Source of the DNA: Aurantiacibacter sp. MUD61
GTDB taxonomy: Bacteria; Pseudomonadota; Alphaproteobacteria; Sphingomonadales; Sphingomonadaceae
DNA: 64,000 bases
Assembly (NCBI RefSeq): GCF_027912455.1
Contig: NZ_CP115446.1
Location: 1,635,501-1,699,500, forward strand
Reading direction: 5' to 3'
Shown in pieces: positions 1-9,274 of this stretch. The notes beneath the pieces are model-generated. The model was not told where the DNA came from. It made no database searches and saw only the letters and a list, made by a program, of their open reading frames with translations. Position 1 is the first letter of the stretch, and each line of letters begins with the position of its first letter. Both the position numbers and the translations under genes were made by a program.

Positions 1-2024
1 TCGGGTCGCGTGGTAGCCGCGCCGAAGGGCTGGATCGATTGCGATCGCACCCGCTCACCCGCCTCCCATTCGACGAACTGGATAAAGCTGTCTCCATGGC
101 GGAGCGAGAGCCGCCCGTCGTCATCGATGTCCCACAGAGTGGAGGCGCGCAGCGTGTCCGATCCGCCGTCGAGCGGCAGGTCGACCTCGCCCTGACGCAA
201 TCGCAACAGATCGCTCATCGGCACATCCAGCCGTCCGAAGTGCTCCATCAGATGATTGGCAGAGCGTTCCAGCTCCTCGCGAAAATCCGGGATGTCGCCA
301 TTGTTGTAATCGGCGCCCATGAAGGGACGGATCATCAGCAGAGCGAGCGCATCGGCGTCGCCGACATTGTCCGCTGACAGGTCCCATTGGCCGAGCAGCG
401 CCTGCGCGCGCGCAAGCCCGGGATCATCCGACAGGTCGAGCGCAGCAACGCCATCGAGCATCATCGCCACATAGCCTTCACGGTTGTAGCCGGTGTCGTA
501 TTTGATCGCTTCCAGCCGCGCGCGGTCTATGGGGCCGGGCTCGCTCAACAATTGCGCAGCGCGCCGCGCGCGATTTGTGGAGCGGATCTCGATACCGAGC
601 ACGGGACTGAAGTCGGCGGGGTCCAGATCGCTGCCTTCGCCGGCTGCGCTAAACGGCGTGTTGTTGGCATTGAAAAGCCAACCGCTTTCCGGGTTCACTA
701 GCTGCGGGATTTCGCCGAAGTCGACAGGGCCACCCCAGATCAGGTCGCCCCGATCGCCCGGCAATACGCCCCGCCAGTCCGGACCTTCCATGCGATCGGG
801 AATGGCTGCGTTATAGAAATAGCCGATATTGCCCGCTTCATCGGCATAGATGAAGTTGGTGGACGGAATATCCATCCGGGCGAGGATGGAGCGAAATTCG
901 TCGAGATCGCTCGCCTTGTTCAGGCGGTAATAGGCATCGAGATTGTCCAGATTGTCGATCCCGCCATAGCGGACTGCGAAATAGCCTTCATCGTTCTTGA
1001 TCACCGGGCCATGTGCGCTGCGATATACGGTTTGCGGCACGGGGAGGGTAAACGGACCGAATTTGACGCCGAGCCATACGGTGCGCGTTTCGAGCGGGAG
1101 CCATTCCCCGTCGAGCCGATATTTCTCGCCCGCATCGTCCATGACCAGTTGGTACACGTCGATCATGTCGGGGCGATTGACGGTATTGGTCCAGCCGAGA
1201 TGTTCGTTGTGCCCGAGGAATGGATAAGGGCTGCCGGGAAAGTTCGCGCCGGTGAAGTGCCAGCCTTCCTCGCTCTGCACAGTCATTTCGTACCAGGCGA
1301 CGCCACCGCGCAGTGGCTGGTGGCTGTTGGAAACGAGCCGCGTTACGCCGTCGCCCGATTTTTCAGGAGCGATGGCAAAAGCGTTTGAGCCGGCAAAATT
1401 GCCTGCCTCGCCCATGTGAACAGGCAGGGCGGCAAGCGGCGGACCAGGTTCGGGGTTGCGCTCCTCCCCGGAAACAAGCGGACCGATGACTTTGTCGAGG
1501 CCGAAAAAGAATGGCTGGCGCAAAGCGAAGCCTGCGGCCACATCTTCTCCGTTGACCGGGAAAAGATTGCGCAGTTTTACTTCGCCGGGATTTTCGTCCG
1601 CGAATTGGTTGAGGCCGCTCGCATAGGCATTGAACAGCGCCTGCGTATCTTCGGGCAAGCTCGTAAACTGCCGCTGCGCAGTGCCGCGCGCATCGAGCAG
1701 ATGATAGGCATAATCGACCGCTGCACCGTCCTGACCGGCAATCGCTCCATAGCGCCCGCGCGCCATGGCCAGCACGTCCTGCAGAGTATCGAAATCATCC
1801 TGCGCGTGGGCAATTGCGACGCCATAGGAGACATCGGCATCGGTCTCGCCATAGATATGCGGAACGCCATATTCGCTGCGGATGATCTCTGCCTGATACA
1901 CGCGGTCGCTTTCCGGTGGAGTGCCGCGCTCCGCAGCGATCGGCTCCCACACCAGCAGGCCAATCGATATGGCTATGAGTATCGCGATAACGCTTAAACC
2001 GGCCCACCGTAATGGTATTCTCAT
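1..2024 (-). CDS. penicillin/AHL acylase family protein (partial, C-terminus beyond left edge)
   Basis: Ntn-hydrolase of the penicillin acylase family (PF01804), which hydrolyses amide bonds of substrates such as N-acyl-homoserine lactones or beta-lactams. About 674 codons are present from an ATG at 2024; the 3' end lies outside the window. The N-terminus has a hydrophobic signal or anchor (about residues 7-26), so the enzyme is exported. Residues around 60-100 (GVPHIYGETDAD, then IAHAQDDF) match the alpha-subunit signature. Ser213 (codon 1386-1388) in AGSNAFAI is the expected N-terminal nucleophile of the beta subunit after self-cleavage, followed by VSNSHQP and HLGWTNTVN as in the family. 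The true substrate cannot be read from the sequence. Confidence 0.88.
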   Translation of the reverse strand, partial: MRIPLRWAGLSVIAILIAISIGLLVWEPIAAERGTPPESDRVYQAEIIRSEYGVPHIYGETDADVSYGVAIAHAQDDFDTLQDVLAMARGRYGAIAGQDGAAVDYAYHLLDARGTAQRQFTSLPEDTQALFNAYASGLNQFADENPGEVKLRNLFPVNGEDVAAGFALRQPFFFGLDKVIGPLVSGEERNPEPGPPLAALPVHMGEAGNFAGSNAFAIAPEKSGDGVTRLVSNSHQPLRGGVAWYEMTVQSEEGWHFTGANFPGSPYPFLGHNEHLGWTNTVNRPDMIDVYQLVMDDAGEKYRLDGEWLPLETRTVWLGVKFGPFTLPVPQTVYRSAHGPVIKNDEGYFAVRYGGIDNLDNLDAYYRLNKASDLDEFRSILARMDIPSTNFIYADEAGNIGYFYNAAIPDRMEGPDWRGVLPGDRGDLIWGGPVDFGEIPQLVNPESGWLFNANNTPFSAAGEGSDLDPADFSPVLGIEIRSTNRARRAAQLLSEPGPIDRARLEAIKYDTGYNREGYVAMMLDGVAALDLSDDPGLARAQALLGQWDLSADNVGDADALALLMIRPFMGADYNNGDIPDFREELERSANHLMEHFGRLDVPMSDLLRLRQGEVDLPLDGGSDTLRASTLWDIDDDGRLSLRHGDSFIQFVEWEAGERVRSQSIQPFGAATTRP

Positions 2025-2174
2025 ATAAACTCGAGCTTTGTTGGGAGGGGATTGGATGGTCCTAGACAACCGTTGGGGAAAGGTAAAATCGAGATGCGTT
2101 TCATCATCGGTGACGCTTGACTCGATGGTGGCGTTAGAGTGTCTGCTGAGGTTCGCAATCGTAATGGGGAAATA

Positions 2175-2642
2175 GTGAGGAGGGCAGCAGTTTTGGTGGG
2201 TGTTGTGCTTTTGGCAGCGTGCGGGAGTGCGGATGGTGATTCAGTAGGAGAGACGACAGGCGTCGAGACAGCGACATCACCGGTAACCTATGGTCTTGCT
2301 GCAAGCTGTGCCGGACGAGCGAATGCCCTTATTTATGCGCTGAATGGTGATGAAGATGCATCGGCTGCTGGTGAAGTGCGACCAGCGATTGTGGGTGTGA
2401 CGCGCGAGAGATTGATGTTCATCGCTCAGTCTGCAGAACAAACCGCCATAACTCTCGGCCTCGATTTGGCGGAAAAGATGACTGGGGATGAAGTTTCCAG
2501 CGAAATTAGTGGAATTACGCGTCGCACGAATATGCGGAGACACAGCGCAGAGAGGCGAGGCGATGAGGCGCGCTACCTCGAAGTGCAGAGCTTAGCAGAC
2601 TCACTTTTGGATGAGTGTGCTGCTTTTGATCCTCAAGACTAG
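2175..2642 (+). CDS. small hypothetical lipoprotein
   Basis: Unrecognised protein of about 155 aa. I prefer the GTG at 2175, preceded by a GGGGA ribosome-binding sequence at 2166-2170; an upstream GTG at 2139 would add 12 residues. From 2175 the product begins with a short basic stretch, a hydrophobic core and a lipobox LLAAC with Cys16, so it should be a lipid-anchored periplasmic or outer-membrane protein. The mature part is acidic, with no motif I recognise. Base composition is more AT-rich than the flanking genes, which hints at a recent acquisition or fast evolution. Confidence 0.6.
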   Translation: MRRAAVLVGVVLLAACGSADGDSVGETTGVETATSPVTYGLAASCAGRANALIYALNGDEDASAAGEVRPAIVGVTRERLMFIAQSAEQTAITLGLDLAEKMTGDEVSSEISGITRRTNMRRHSAERRGDEARYLEVQSLADSLLDECAAFDPQD

Positions 2643-2727
2643 GATTTACTCCTCGGCTGGAGCACAGCCTGTCACCTTATCAAATCCAATCGTCTCGACA
2701 GGCGCATGAAATTTACCGACCGGCGCA

Positions 2728-2755
2728 CTTGTGTGACGAAAATGCAACACTATGT
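2728..2755 (+). promoter_or_regulatory. candidate sigma-32 (heat-shock) promoter of clpB
   Basis: CTTG at 2728-2731 is followed, after 17 bases, by ACTATGT at 2749-2755. The alphaproteobacterial RpoH promoter is CTTG-N17/18-CYTATNT, so only the first base of the -10 box differs. It lies 35 bp before the clpB start, the right place for this chaperone gene. Confidence 0.5.
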
Positions 2756-2789
2756 GTCACAGGTAATCAGATAAGGGACGAGACAGGGA

Positions 2790-5369
2790 ATGAATCTCGA
2801 TAAATTCACCGATCGCGCGCGCGGCTTCCTGCAAAGCGCGCTGACCATTGCCATTCGCAACGAACACCAGCGGATTTCGCCCGAGCACATCCTGAAAGCT
2901 CTGCTGGAGGATGAAGAGGGCATGGCCGCAGGCCTGCTCCAGCGCGCGGGTGCCAATCCGGGTCGCGCGGTGCAGGAAGTGGACGCGCTTCTGGCGAAGA
3001 TCCCTGCCGTCAGCGGAGGCGGAGCGCAGCAGCAGCCGGGCCTCGATAATGACAGCGTGCGCCTGCTCGATCAGGCCGAGCAAGTCGCCGAAAAGGCGGG
3101 AGACAGCTATGTCACCGTCGAGCGGCTTTTGCTGGCGCTGGCTCTGCAAAAGGACAGCCGTGCAGGCAAAGCGCTCGCCGCAGCGGGGCTCGACCCGCAG
3201 GCGCTCAACACCGCCATCAATGAGCTGCGGAAGGGCAAGACGGCGGACAGTGCCAATGCCGAAGCGGCCTATGATGCGATGAAGAAATACGCGCAGGATC
3301 TTACGCAGAGGGCGAAGGACGGCAAGCTCGATCCCGTCATCGGGCGTGACGAGGAAATCCGCCGCGTCGTGCAGATCCTTGCCCGCCGCACAAAGAACAA
3401 TCCGGTTGTCATCGGTGAGCCCGGAACGGGTAAGACGGCGATTGCCGAAGGCCTCGCGCTGCGCATTGCCAATGGCGATGTGCCGGACAGCCTGAAGGAC
3501 CGCACGTTAATGGCGCTCGACATGGGTAGCCTGATTGCAGGCGCAAAATATCGTGGCGAATTCGAAGAGCGTCTGAAGACCGTGCTCGACGAAGTGAAGG
3601 GTGCGGATGGGCAGATCATCCTCTTCATCGACGAGATGCATACGCTGATCGGCGCCGGCGCGAGCGAAGGCAGCATGGATGCGTCCAACCTTCTGAAGCC
3701 CGCACTTGCACGCGGCGAACTGCATTGCATCGGCGCGACGACACTCGACGAATATCAGAAATATGTCGAGAAGGACGCGGCGCTCCAGCGGCGTTTCCAG
3801 CCCGTCTTCGTGGATGAGCCGAGCGTGGAGGACACGATTTCTATCCTGCGCGGCATCAAGGAGAAATACGAGCTGCACCACGGCGTGCGCATCACCGATG
3901 GCGCGATTGTGGCCGCAGCGCAGCTTTCCGAACGCTACATTTCCGATCGCTTCCTGCCGGACAAGGCCATCGACCTGATGGACGAGGCCGCGAGCCGCAT
4001 CCGCATGGAAGTGGAGAGTAAGCCCGAAGAGATCGAGAACCTCGACAGGCGCATCATCCAGTTGAAGATTGAAGAGCAGGCGCTCGGCAAGGAAAGCGAC
4101 ACTGCGTCTCAAGACCGCCTTGCTGCTTTGCGCGAGGAGCTCGCCAATCTCGAGCAGCAATCATCCGAGCTGACGACCCGCTGGCAGAACGAGCGCGACA
4201 AGATCCATGCCGAGGCGCGGATCAAGGAAGAGCTTGATGCGGCACGGATCGAGCTGGAGCAGGCTCAGCGCAATGGCGATCTCGCCGCTGCGGGTGAGCT
4301 GCAATACGGCACGATCCCGAAGCTGGAGACGCAGCTTGCCGAAGCCGCCGATCACACCGAGAACGCGCTTCTCAAAGAGGAAGTGACCGAGGATGACATC
4401 GCCTCCGTCGTCGCCCGCTGGACGGGTATCCCGATGGAGAAAATGCTCGAAGGCGAGCGCGACAAGCTTCTCAAGATGGAGGAAGTGCTCGGCAAGCGGG
4501 TGATCGGTCAGGAGAAGGCGATTACCGCCGTTTCCAAGGCGGTGCGCCGCGCACGGGCTGGCCTGCAGGATCCGGGCCGTCCGCTTGGCAGCTTCCTGTT
4601 CCTCGGCCCCACCGGCGTCGGCAAGACCGAGCTCACTAAGGCGCTCGCCGCCTTCCTGTTCGATGACGATCAGGCGATGGTGCGCATCGACATGAGTGAG
4701 TTCATGGAGAAGCACTCGGTCGCCCGGCTGATCGGCGCGCCTCCGGGCTATGTCGGCTATGACGAGGGCGGCGTGCTGACCGAAGCGGTCCGGCGTCGGC
4801 CCTATCAGGTGGTGCTCTTCGACGAGGTCGAGAAGGCCCATGGCGATGTGTTCAACGTGCTGTTGCAGGTACTTGACGATGGTCGCCTGACAGACGGGCA
4901 GGGCCGCCAGGTTGATTTCAGCAATACGCTGATCATCCTGACATCGAACCTCGGCAGCCAGTTCCTTTCCAATCTGGGCGATGACCAGAAGGTGGAGGAC
5001 GTGGAAGATCAGGTAATGGATGTGGTGCGCGGACACTTCCGCCCCGAATTCCTCAACCGGCTGGACGAGATCGTGCTGTTTCACCGCCTGGCGATGGAGC
5101 ACATGGCACCTATCGTCGATATCCAGGTGGCGCGCGTGCAGAAGCTGCTGAAGGATCGCAAGATCGTGCTCGACCTGACCGAAGGTGCGCGCAAATGGCT
5201 TGGCCGGGTGGGATACGATCCCGTGTACGGTGCGCGGCCACTCAAGCGCGCGGTGCAGCGCTATCTCCAGGATCCGCTGGCGGAGAAACTGCTCGGCGGA
5301 GAGATCCCCGATGGTTCGACTGTCAAAGTCGATGAAGGCGACGGAGAACTGCAGATGGTCGTATCCTGA
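2790..5369 (+). CDS. clpB: ATP-dependent chaperone ClpB (Hsp100 disaggregase)
   Basis: Hexameric AAA+ disaggregase that, with DnaK, extracts and refolds aggregated proteins in the cytoplasm after heat stress. At 859 aa it has the usual full length. The N-terminal double Clp-N repeat covers about residues 1-145. NBD1 has Walker A GEPGTGKT at 209-216 and Walker [14 protein letters not shown] long charged coiled-coil middle domain spans roughly 400-525 and separates ClpB from ClpA. NBD2 has Walker A GPTGVGKT at 606-613 and the GYVGYDEGG pore loop. The ATG at 2790 follows a GGGA-type ribosome-binding site. It stands alone with its own promoter-like site and terminator. Confidence 0.98.
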   Translation: MNLDKFTDRARGFLQSALTIAIRNEHQRISPEHILKALLEDEEGMAAGLLQRAGANPGRAVQEVDALLAKIPAVSGGGAQQQPGLDNDSVRLLDQAEQVAEKAGDSYVTVERLLLALALQKDSRAGKALAAAGLDPQALNTAINELRKGKTADSANAEAAYDAMKKYAQDLTQRAKDGKLDPVIGRDEEIRRVVQILARRTKNNPVVIGEPGTGKTAIAEGLALRIANGDVPDSLKDRTLMALDMGSLIAGAKYRGEFEERLKTVLDEVKGADGQIILFIDEMHTLIGAGASEGSMDASNLLKPALARGELHCIGATTLDEYQKYVEKDAALQRRFQPVFVDEPSVEDTISILRGIKEKYELHHGVRITDGAIVAAAQLSERYISDRFLPDKAIDLMDEAASRIRMEVESKPEEIENLDRRIIQLKIEEQALGKESDTASQDRLAALREELANLEQQSSELTTRWQNERDKIHAEARIKEELDAARIELEQAQRNGDLAAAGELQYGTIPKLETQLAEAADHTENALLKEEVTEDDIASVVARWTGIPMEKMLEGERDKLLKMEEVLGKRVIGQEKAITAVSKAVRRARAGLQDPGRPLGSFLFLGPTGVGKTELTKALAAFLFDDDQAMVRIDMSEFMEKHSVARLIGAPPGYVGYDEGGVLTEAVRRRPYQVVLFDEVEKAHGDVFNVLLQVLDDGRLTDGQGRQVDFSNTLIILTSNLGSQFLSNLGDDQKVEDVEDQVMDVVRGHFRPEFLNRLDEIVLFHRLAMEHMAPIVDIQVARVQKLLKDRKIVLDLTEGARKWLGRVGYDPVYGARPLKRAVQRYLQDPLAEKLLGGEIPDGSTVKVDEGDGELQMVVS

Positions 5370-5401
5370 CCACGCTCAAACGGTTTCGGTACAAACAAAA
5401 A

Positions 5402-5428
5402 GGGCGGGGAAATCCCCGCCCTTTTTTT
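5402..5428. terminator. bidirectional rho-independent terminator
   Basis: GGGCGGGG (5402-5409) pairs with CCCCGCCC (5414-5421) across an AAAT loop, followed by a T run; an A-rich tract precedes it on the other side. It lies between the convergent ends of clpB and the TonB-dependent receptor gene and can serve both. Confidence 0.9.
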
Positions 5429-5446
5429 ATGGCTATATAATGGGTC

Positions 5447-8400
5447 TTAGAGGCCCGGCACCTGATCCCCGCGCAGCGTGATGCCGAGGAAGAACGACGT
5501 CCCATAGGGCGAGACCGGGTAGGAGAAGTTCGTCGGATACGGCTGCTCATCGGTCAGATTGTTCACGCCGGCGTAGATCGTGAAATCGTCATTCGCTTCA
5601 TAGCTGACGCTGATGTCGTGAATGAAGTATTCGTCGGCCAGACCGGCAGGGCCAACCTGCGCGTCCAGCGTCTCGATCTCGATGCCCGCAAAGGCGGTGC
5701 TGCCGACATACTGCAGGCCATAGCGGAAGGTGAACGGTCCGTAGCCGACGCTCAGCGAACCGACGCCAGCCCACTCCGGACGCTGCTCTTCACGCAGGCC
5801 GGGGTTGTTGTTGGTCGGATCGGTCGGATCGAAGAAACGGTCGATATAATCGACCCAGTTGACCGATGCCCTCGCACCGATATCGAATTCACCCACGTCG
5901 AAGCGATAGGCGATCGTGCCGTCTATACCTGCAGTTTCGATCCGGCCGAAGTTCAGCTGCGTCTGCGACAGGAAGTCGAAGCCGAGGAACGTCGGGCTGG
6001 TGGGATCATCGTTACGCGTGAACTGGCCGCAGAACTGGTTCGGGAAGGCTGTCGAGTCGTAACAGCTGTTCACGATGTCCTGCGAACCCACCGCCGAAAT
6101 CGCGTCTTCGATCTCGATGTTATAATAGTCGACCGAAAGCACGAGGCCGGGCACGAAGCGCGGCGTAACGACGGCGCCGAATGTGTAGGTCGTCGCCGTT
6201 TCCTCTAGCAGGTTTGGATTGCCCCCCGTCGTGCCGGAGAAGCGCGCGGTCAGCGGGTCTGCATAATCGTAGACGCCATTGGTCGAGTAGTCGCTCGCGA
6301 CCGCACCCAGTGCCTGGAAATCGGCAACGCAGTTGGCTTGGCGGTTTGCTGCGTCTGCGGCATCGAGTACCGCGATCTGCGAAGCGTCACACGGATCGGA
6401 GGGGCGGAACACCGTACCCTGCTGCGGATCGAACAGTTCGGAGATATTCGGCGCACGAACAGCGCGGGAATAGGTACCGCGGAAACGCAGGTCTTCCACC
6501 GGCGCCCAGATACCGCTCACGCTCCAGGTGAACGTGCCACCCACGGTCGAGTAATCCGAATAGCGCGCTGCACCCGTGACTTCGAGAATATCGAAGAAGG
6601 GCACGGCTTCTAGGATCGGAATGTTTATCTCGGCAAAAACTTCCGCGACATCGAACTGGCCACCGGTATTGAAGCTGCGCGTTTGCGCATCGAATACCAA
6701 CTGCTGGTTGCCAGAGACATCGCCGATGAACTGACCCGCGTTGATATCGGGCGTATCGATCTGAGCGATACCCAACGTCAGCGGATCGAAGTTAAAGCTG
6801 CTCTGCTCGTCGCGATATTCCGCACCGACGGCGAAGCGGACGGGTCCGCCGGGAAGCTGGAAGAAGCTGCTCGTGTCACCTGCAAGGCTGGCACTCAGCA
6901 CGAATTGTTCGAGCACGGCCTCATTAACCGTCGTCACCGTGATAAAGTCGACAGCTTCTTGGGAAACCGACTGTTCGCCGTTGAACAGCGAAGCAGGGCG
7001 GCAGCTGCCATCACCCGGATTGAAGGTGAAGAAACCGCCGTCGATAACCGGGAAGAACTGGCTTCCCGGGTGGCGCGCATCGGGATCCAGGTCTGAACGG
7101 CAGACGATATTGCCATTGGGGGTGCCGTTGAGGAACTGACCTTCATCCACCGCGTCGATCGCAGCGAACAGGCGGTCTGGTAAAACGGTGTTCTCGTTTT
7201 CGATCTCGGATTCAAAGCGGCCGTAATTGGCGCTCAGCTGCCAGCTGAATTCACTTGCTCCGCCAAATTCACCGCGCAAGCCGCCAACGATGCGATAGGT
7301 CTCACGGCTGGCGAGTTGGCGCGCCAGTCCAAGGTCGGTGAAGTCACGGCTGACCCGCAGGCCGCCCGCATCATCGGCATCGGCTTGAAGCACGTCGGGG
7401 ATGTAGGGGTTGTCTGCATAGATCAGCAGCGAATCGTAGAACGTGTTGTAGGGGTTCTGCGATTCCGTGTAGGAATTCACATACTTCGCATCGACGAAGA
7501 GATTGACCCCGTCCGTCACGTCATAATTGGCGAGCAATGCTGCATAGACGCGTTCATTGCCCGGAATGAGGCTTGCGCCGCTCAGGCGCTCGGGCGCGCC
7601 ATCGCCTCCGAACTGGTTGCTCGAGCTGGCAACAATGCCGTCTTCGAAAATCTTGACGCCGCCACCGGGCGTGGAGACGTAGCAGCCGCCGCCACCAAAG
7701 CCGGTGAGGCCGATGAAGCTTTCCTGGCAGTCATTGATGCCATTGTTGTTGATGTCGGCATCGAAGAAGCCGAAATCGCGGCGGAAGATCAGGCCGGCGC
7801 CCGATGAAATCGCGAAGCGCGGATCGGATTGATAGGCGAGGGCAGGCGCATTGAGCGCCTGGTCGATCAACGCCTGCTCCGCAGCAGTCGGTGTCGCGCC
7901 GCCACCAAAGATATCATCATAATCAGACGTGCCGGGCAGCGGGATGCGGAAACCGATCGGGAATGAGAAATTCGCGATGCTGTAGTAATCGCGGAAATTC
8001 GGCGTTGAATCGGTGATATCACCGCGCTGGAAACGCAGCAGCGGGCTGGGATAGGTCGTCCCGGTGTTGAAACGGCCGTTATTGGCGAAGAAGTCACGAT
8101 CCCCCTGGAGCAATTGCTCGGTGTAGGAATAGCCTGCCGCCAGCGTTACGTTGCCGCGCCGGTTGGGCGCGTTGAACCCGACGACGCCGTCGACCGCGCC
8201 GATCCAGCCATCGCCTTCAGCAGATACGCCGCCGGTGGCATCGATCTGGAAGCCGTCGAAATCATCGCGAAGCACATAGTTCACCACGCCGGTCACCGCG
8301 TCGGCACCGTAAACCGCCGATGCGCCGCCGGTCAGCACATCGACGCGTTCGATGAGGCCGGTGGGAATGCTCGACACGTCAACGATCTGGCTACCGGCAA

Positions 8401-8797
8401 CGCCCGAAACGTGACGCTGCCCGTTCACCAATACCAGCGTGCGGACCGAACCAAGACCGCGAAGGTTCAGCGTGGCCTGGCCGATCCCGCCGGCGCCGTT
8501 TTGCAACGAATCCGAGATGGTGCCTGAATTCGAAAGCGCGGGAATCTCGCGCAGAGCTTCCGTTGCGTCGATGACGCCGGTCTCGCGAATATCGTCGATC
8601 GACACGCTTGAGACGGGGGAGGGTGCCGCATCATTCGGGTCACGTTGAATGCGCGAACCGAGGACAACGATACTGCCCTCTTGCTCGTCAGCCCCCTGTT
8701 CGTCGCCCGAATCCTGCGCCAGCGCCGGATTCGCCAGGCAAGCAATGGAAAGAGCGATGGGGGCGGAAGCGTAATGCAGTGCAGTTCGGAGTCTCAT
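5447..8797 (-). CDS. TonB-dependent receptor
   Basis: Outer-membrane beta-barrel importer of 1116 aa driven by TonB-ExbBD; substrate unknown. A Sec signal peptide ends at about residue 27 (ANPALAQD). A TonB-box-like segment around GSIVVLGSRI precedes the plug domain (NLRGLGSVRTLVLVNGQR, then GGASAVYGADAVTGVVNY), and the rest is the barrel. The C-terminus ends GDQVPGL instead of the common terminal aromatic residue. An acidic loop with FFDADINNNGINDC (coded near 7725-7785) resembles a dockerin/TSP3 calcium motif. The ATG at 8797 has AGGGAAAG upstream. It is divergent from a second receptor gene. Confidence 0.95.
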   Translation of the reverse strand: MRLRTALHYASAPIALSIACLANPALAQDSGDEQGADEQEGSIVVLGSRIQRDPNDAAPSPVSSVSIDDIRETGVIDATEALREIPALSNSGTISDSLQNGAGGIGQATLNLRGLGSVRTLVLVNGQRHVSGVAGSQIVDVSSIPTGLIERVDVLTGGASAVYGADAVTGVVNYVLRDDFDGFQIDATGGVSAEGDGWIGAVDGVVGFNAPNRRGNVTLAAGYSYTEQLLQGDRDFFANNGRFNTGTTYPSPLLRFQRGDITDSTPNFRDYYSIANFSFPIGFRIPLPGTSDYDDIFGGGATPTAAEQALIDQALNAPALAYQSDPRFAISSGAGLIFRRDFGFFDADINNNGINDCQESFIGLTGFGGGGCYVSTPGGGVKIFEDGIVASSSNQFGGDGAPERLSGASLIPGNERVYAALLANYDVTDGVNLFVDAKYVNSYTESQNPYNTFYDSLLIYADNPYIPDVLQADADDAGGLRVSRDFTDLGLARQLASRETYRIVGGLRGEFGGASEFSWQLSANYGRFESEIENENTVLPDRLFAAIDAVDEGQFLNGTPNGNIVCRSDLDPDARHPGSQFFPVIDGGFFTFNPGDGSCRPASLFNGEQSVSQEAVDFITVTTVNEAVLEQFVLSASLAGDTSSFFQLPGGPVRFAVGAEYRDEQSSFNFDPLTLGIAQIDTPDINAGQFIGDVSGNQQLVFDAQTRSFNTGGQFDVAEVFAEINIPILEAVPFFDILEVTGAARYSDYSTVGGTFTWSVSGIWAPVEDLRFRGTYSRAVRAPNISELFDPQQGTVFRPSDPCDASQIAVLDAADAANRQANCVADFQALGAVASDYSTNGVYDYADPLTARFSGTTGGNPNLLEETATTYTFGAVVTPRFVPGLVLSVDYYNIEIEDAISAVGSQDIVNSCYDSTAFPNQFCGQFTRNDDPTSPTFLGFDFLSQTQLNFGRIETAGIDGTIAYRFDVGEFDIGARASVNWVDYIDRFFDPTDPTNNNPGLREEQRPEWAGVGSLSVGYGPFTFRYGLQYVGSTAFAGIEIETLDAQVGPAGLADEYFIHDISVSYEANDDFTIYAGVNNLTDEQPYPTNFSYPVSPYGTSFFLGITLRGDQVPGL

Positions 8798-9274
8798 GAT
8801 CGTTCACTTTCCCTAAAGTGGTCTCAAAGTCGCAAGAAGTGAGTGAACATTGCGCCAGAAAGCCTTCGTTCGCAATCTTGATACGCATACAAGAGAAAGA
8901 GGGCAGATTTATGTTGCAGTGCAACAACACTACGGTCGCGTAGATTCCATCGAGCGCGGAAGCAAACCGACCGAGAATCAGAGATTTGTGGGGGTGAGCG
9001 TTCAGGGTCTGACGCCGATTTGTGACGACGAAATGAAAGCCTGATGCGCCGAAGTGTGTGCTTTTGGTAACAGGAGCGGCCAAAACATGGCGTTTCCCGC
9101 GCTTGCTGCGCATGTCGTTTTGACATGCGGCAAGCGCTATTGCAGTCATCCATCCGCAGCGTATTGGAATTCGCAGCTTACCCTGCAAGCCGTTCACGCC
9201 AAGAGAGGCAGTGCAATTGCCCGGTCTGGAATGAATGGCTTGTGAATTTCGAAATTGAAGTGGACGCGACAAAA
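8798..9274. other. divergent intergenic region between two TonB receptor genes
   Basis: 477 bp without a convincing gene. It must hold the promoters of both receptors. Seen in it: a small palindrome GTTGCAGTGCAAC at 8913-8925 and a large hairpin at 9099-9137. An open frame continuous with the second receptor extends back to 9125, but it gives a poor N-terminus in front of a good signal peptide, so I treat it as non-coding. Confidence 0.6.
9099..9137. promoter_or_regulatory. large imperfect palindrome / leader hairpin upstream of TonB receptor
   Basis: GCGCTTGC (9099-9106) and CGCATGTC (9109-9116) pair with GACATGCG (9122-9129) and GCAAGCGC (9130-9137). This makes 16 base pairs with a two-base TG bulge and a GTTTT loop. 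No T run follows, so an intrinsic terminator is unlikely. It lies 138 bp before the receptor start and could be an operator or an RNA leader structure. Confidence 0.5.

Noticed and set aside
9125..9274. N-terminal extension of the second TonB receptor
   Set aside because: It would put 50 unrelated residues ahead of a good signal peptide and run across a strong hairpin.
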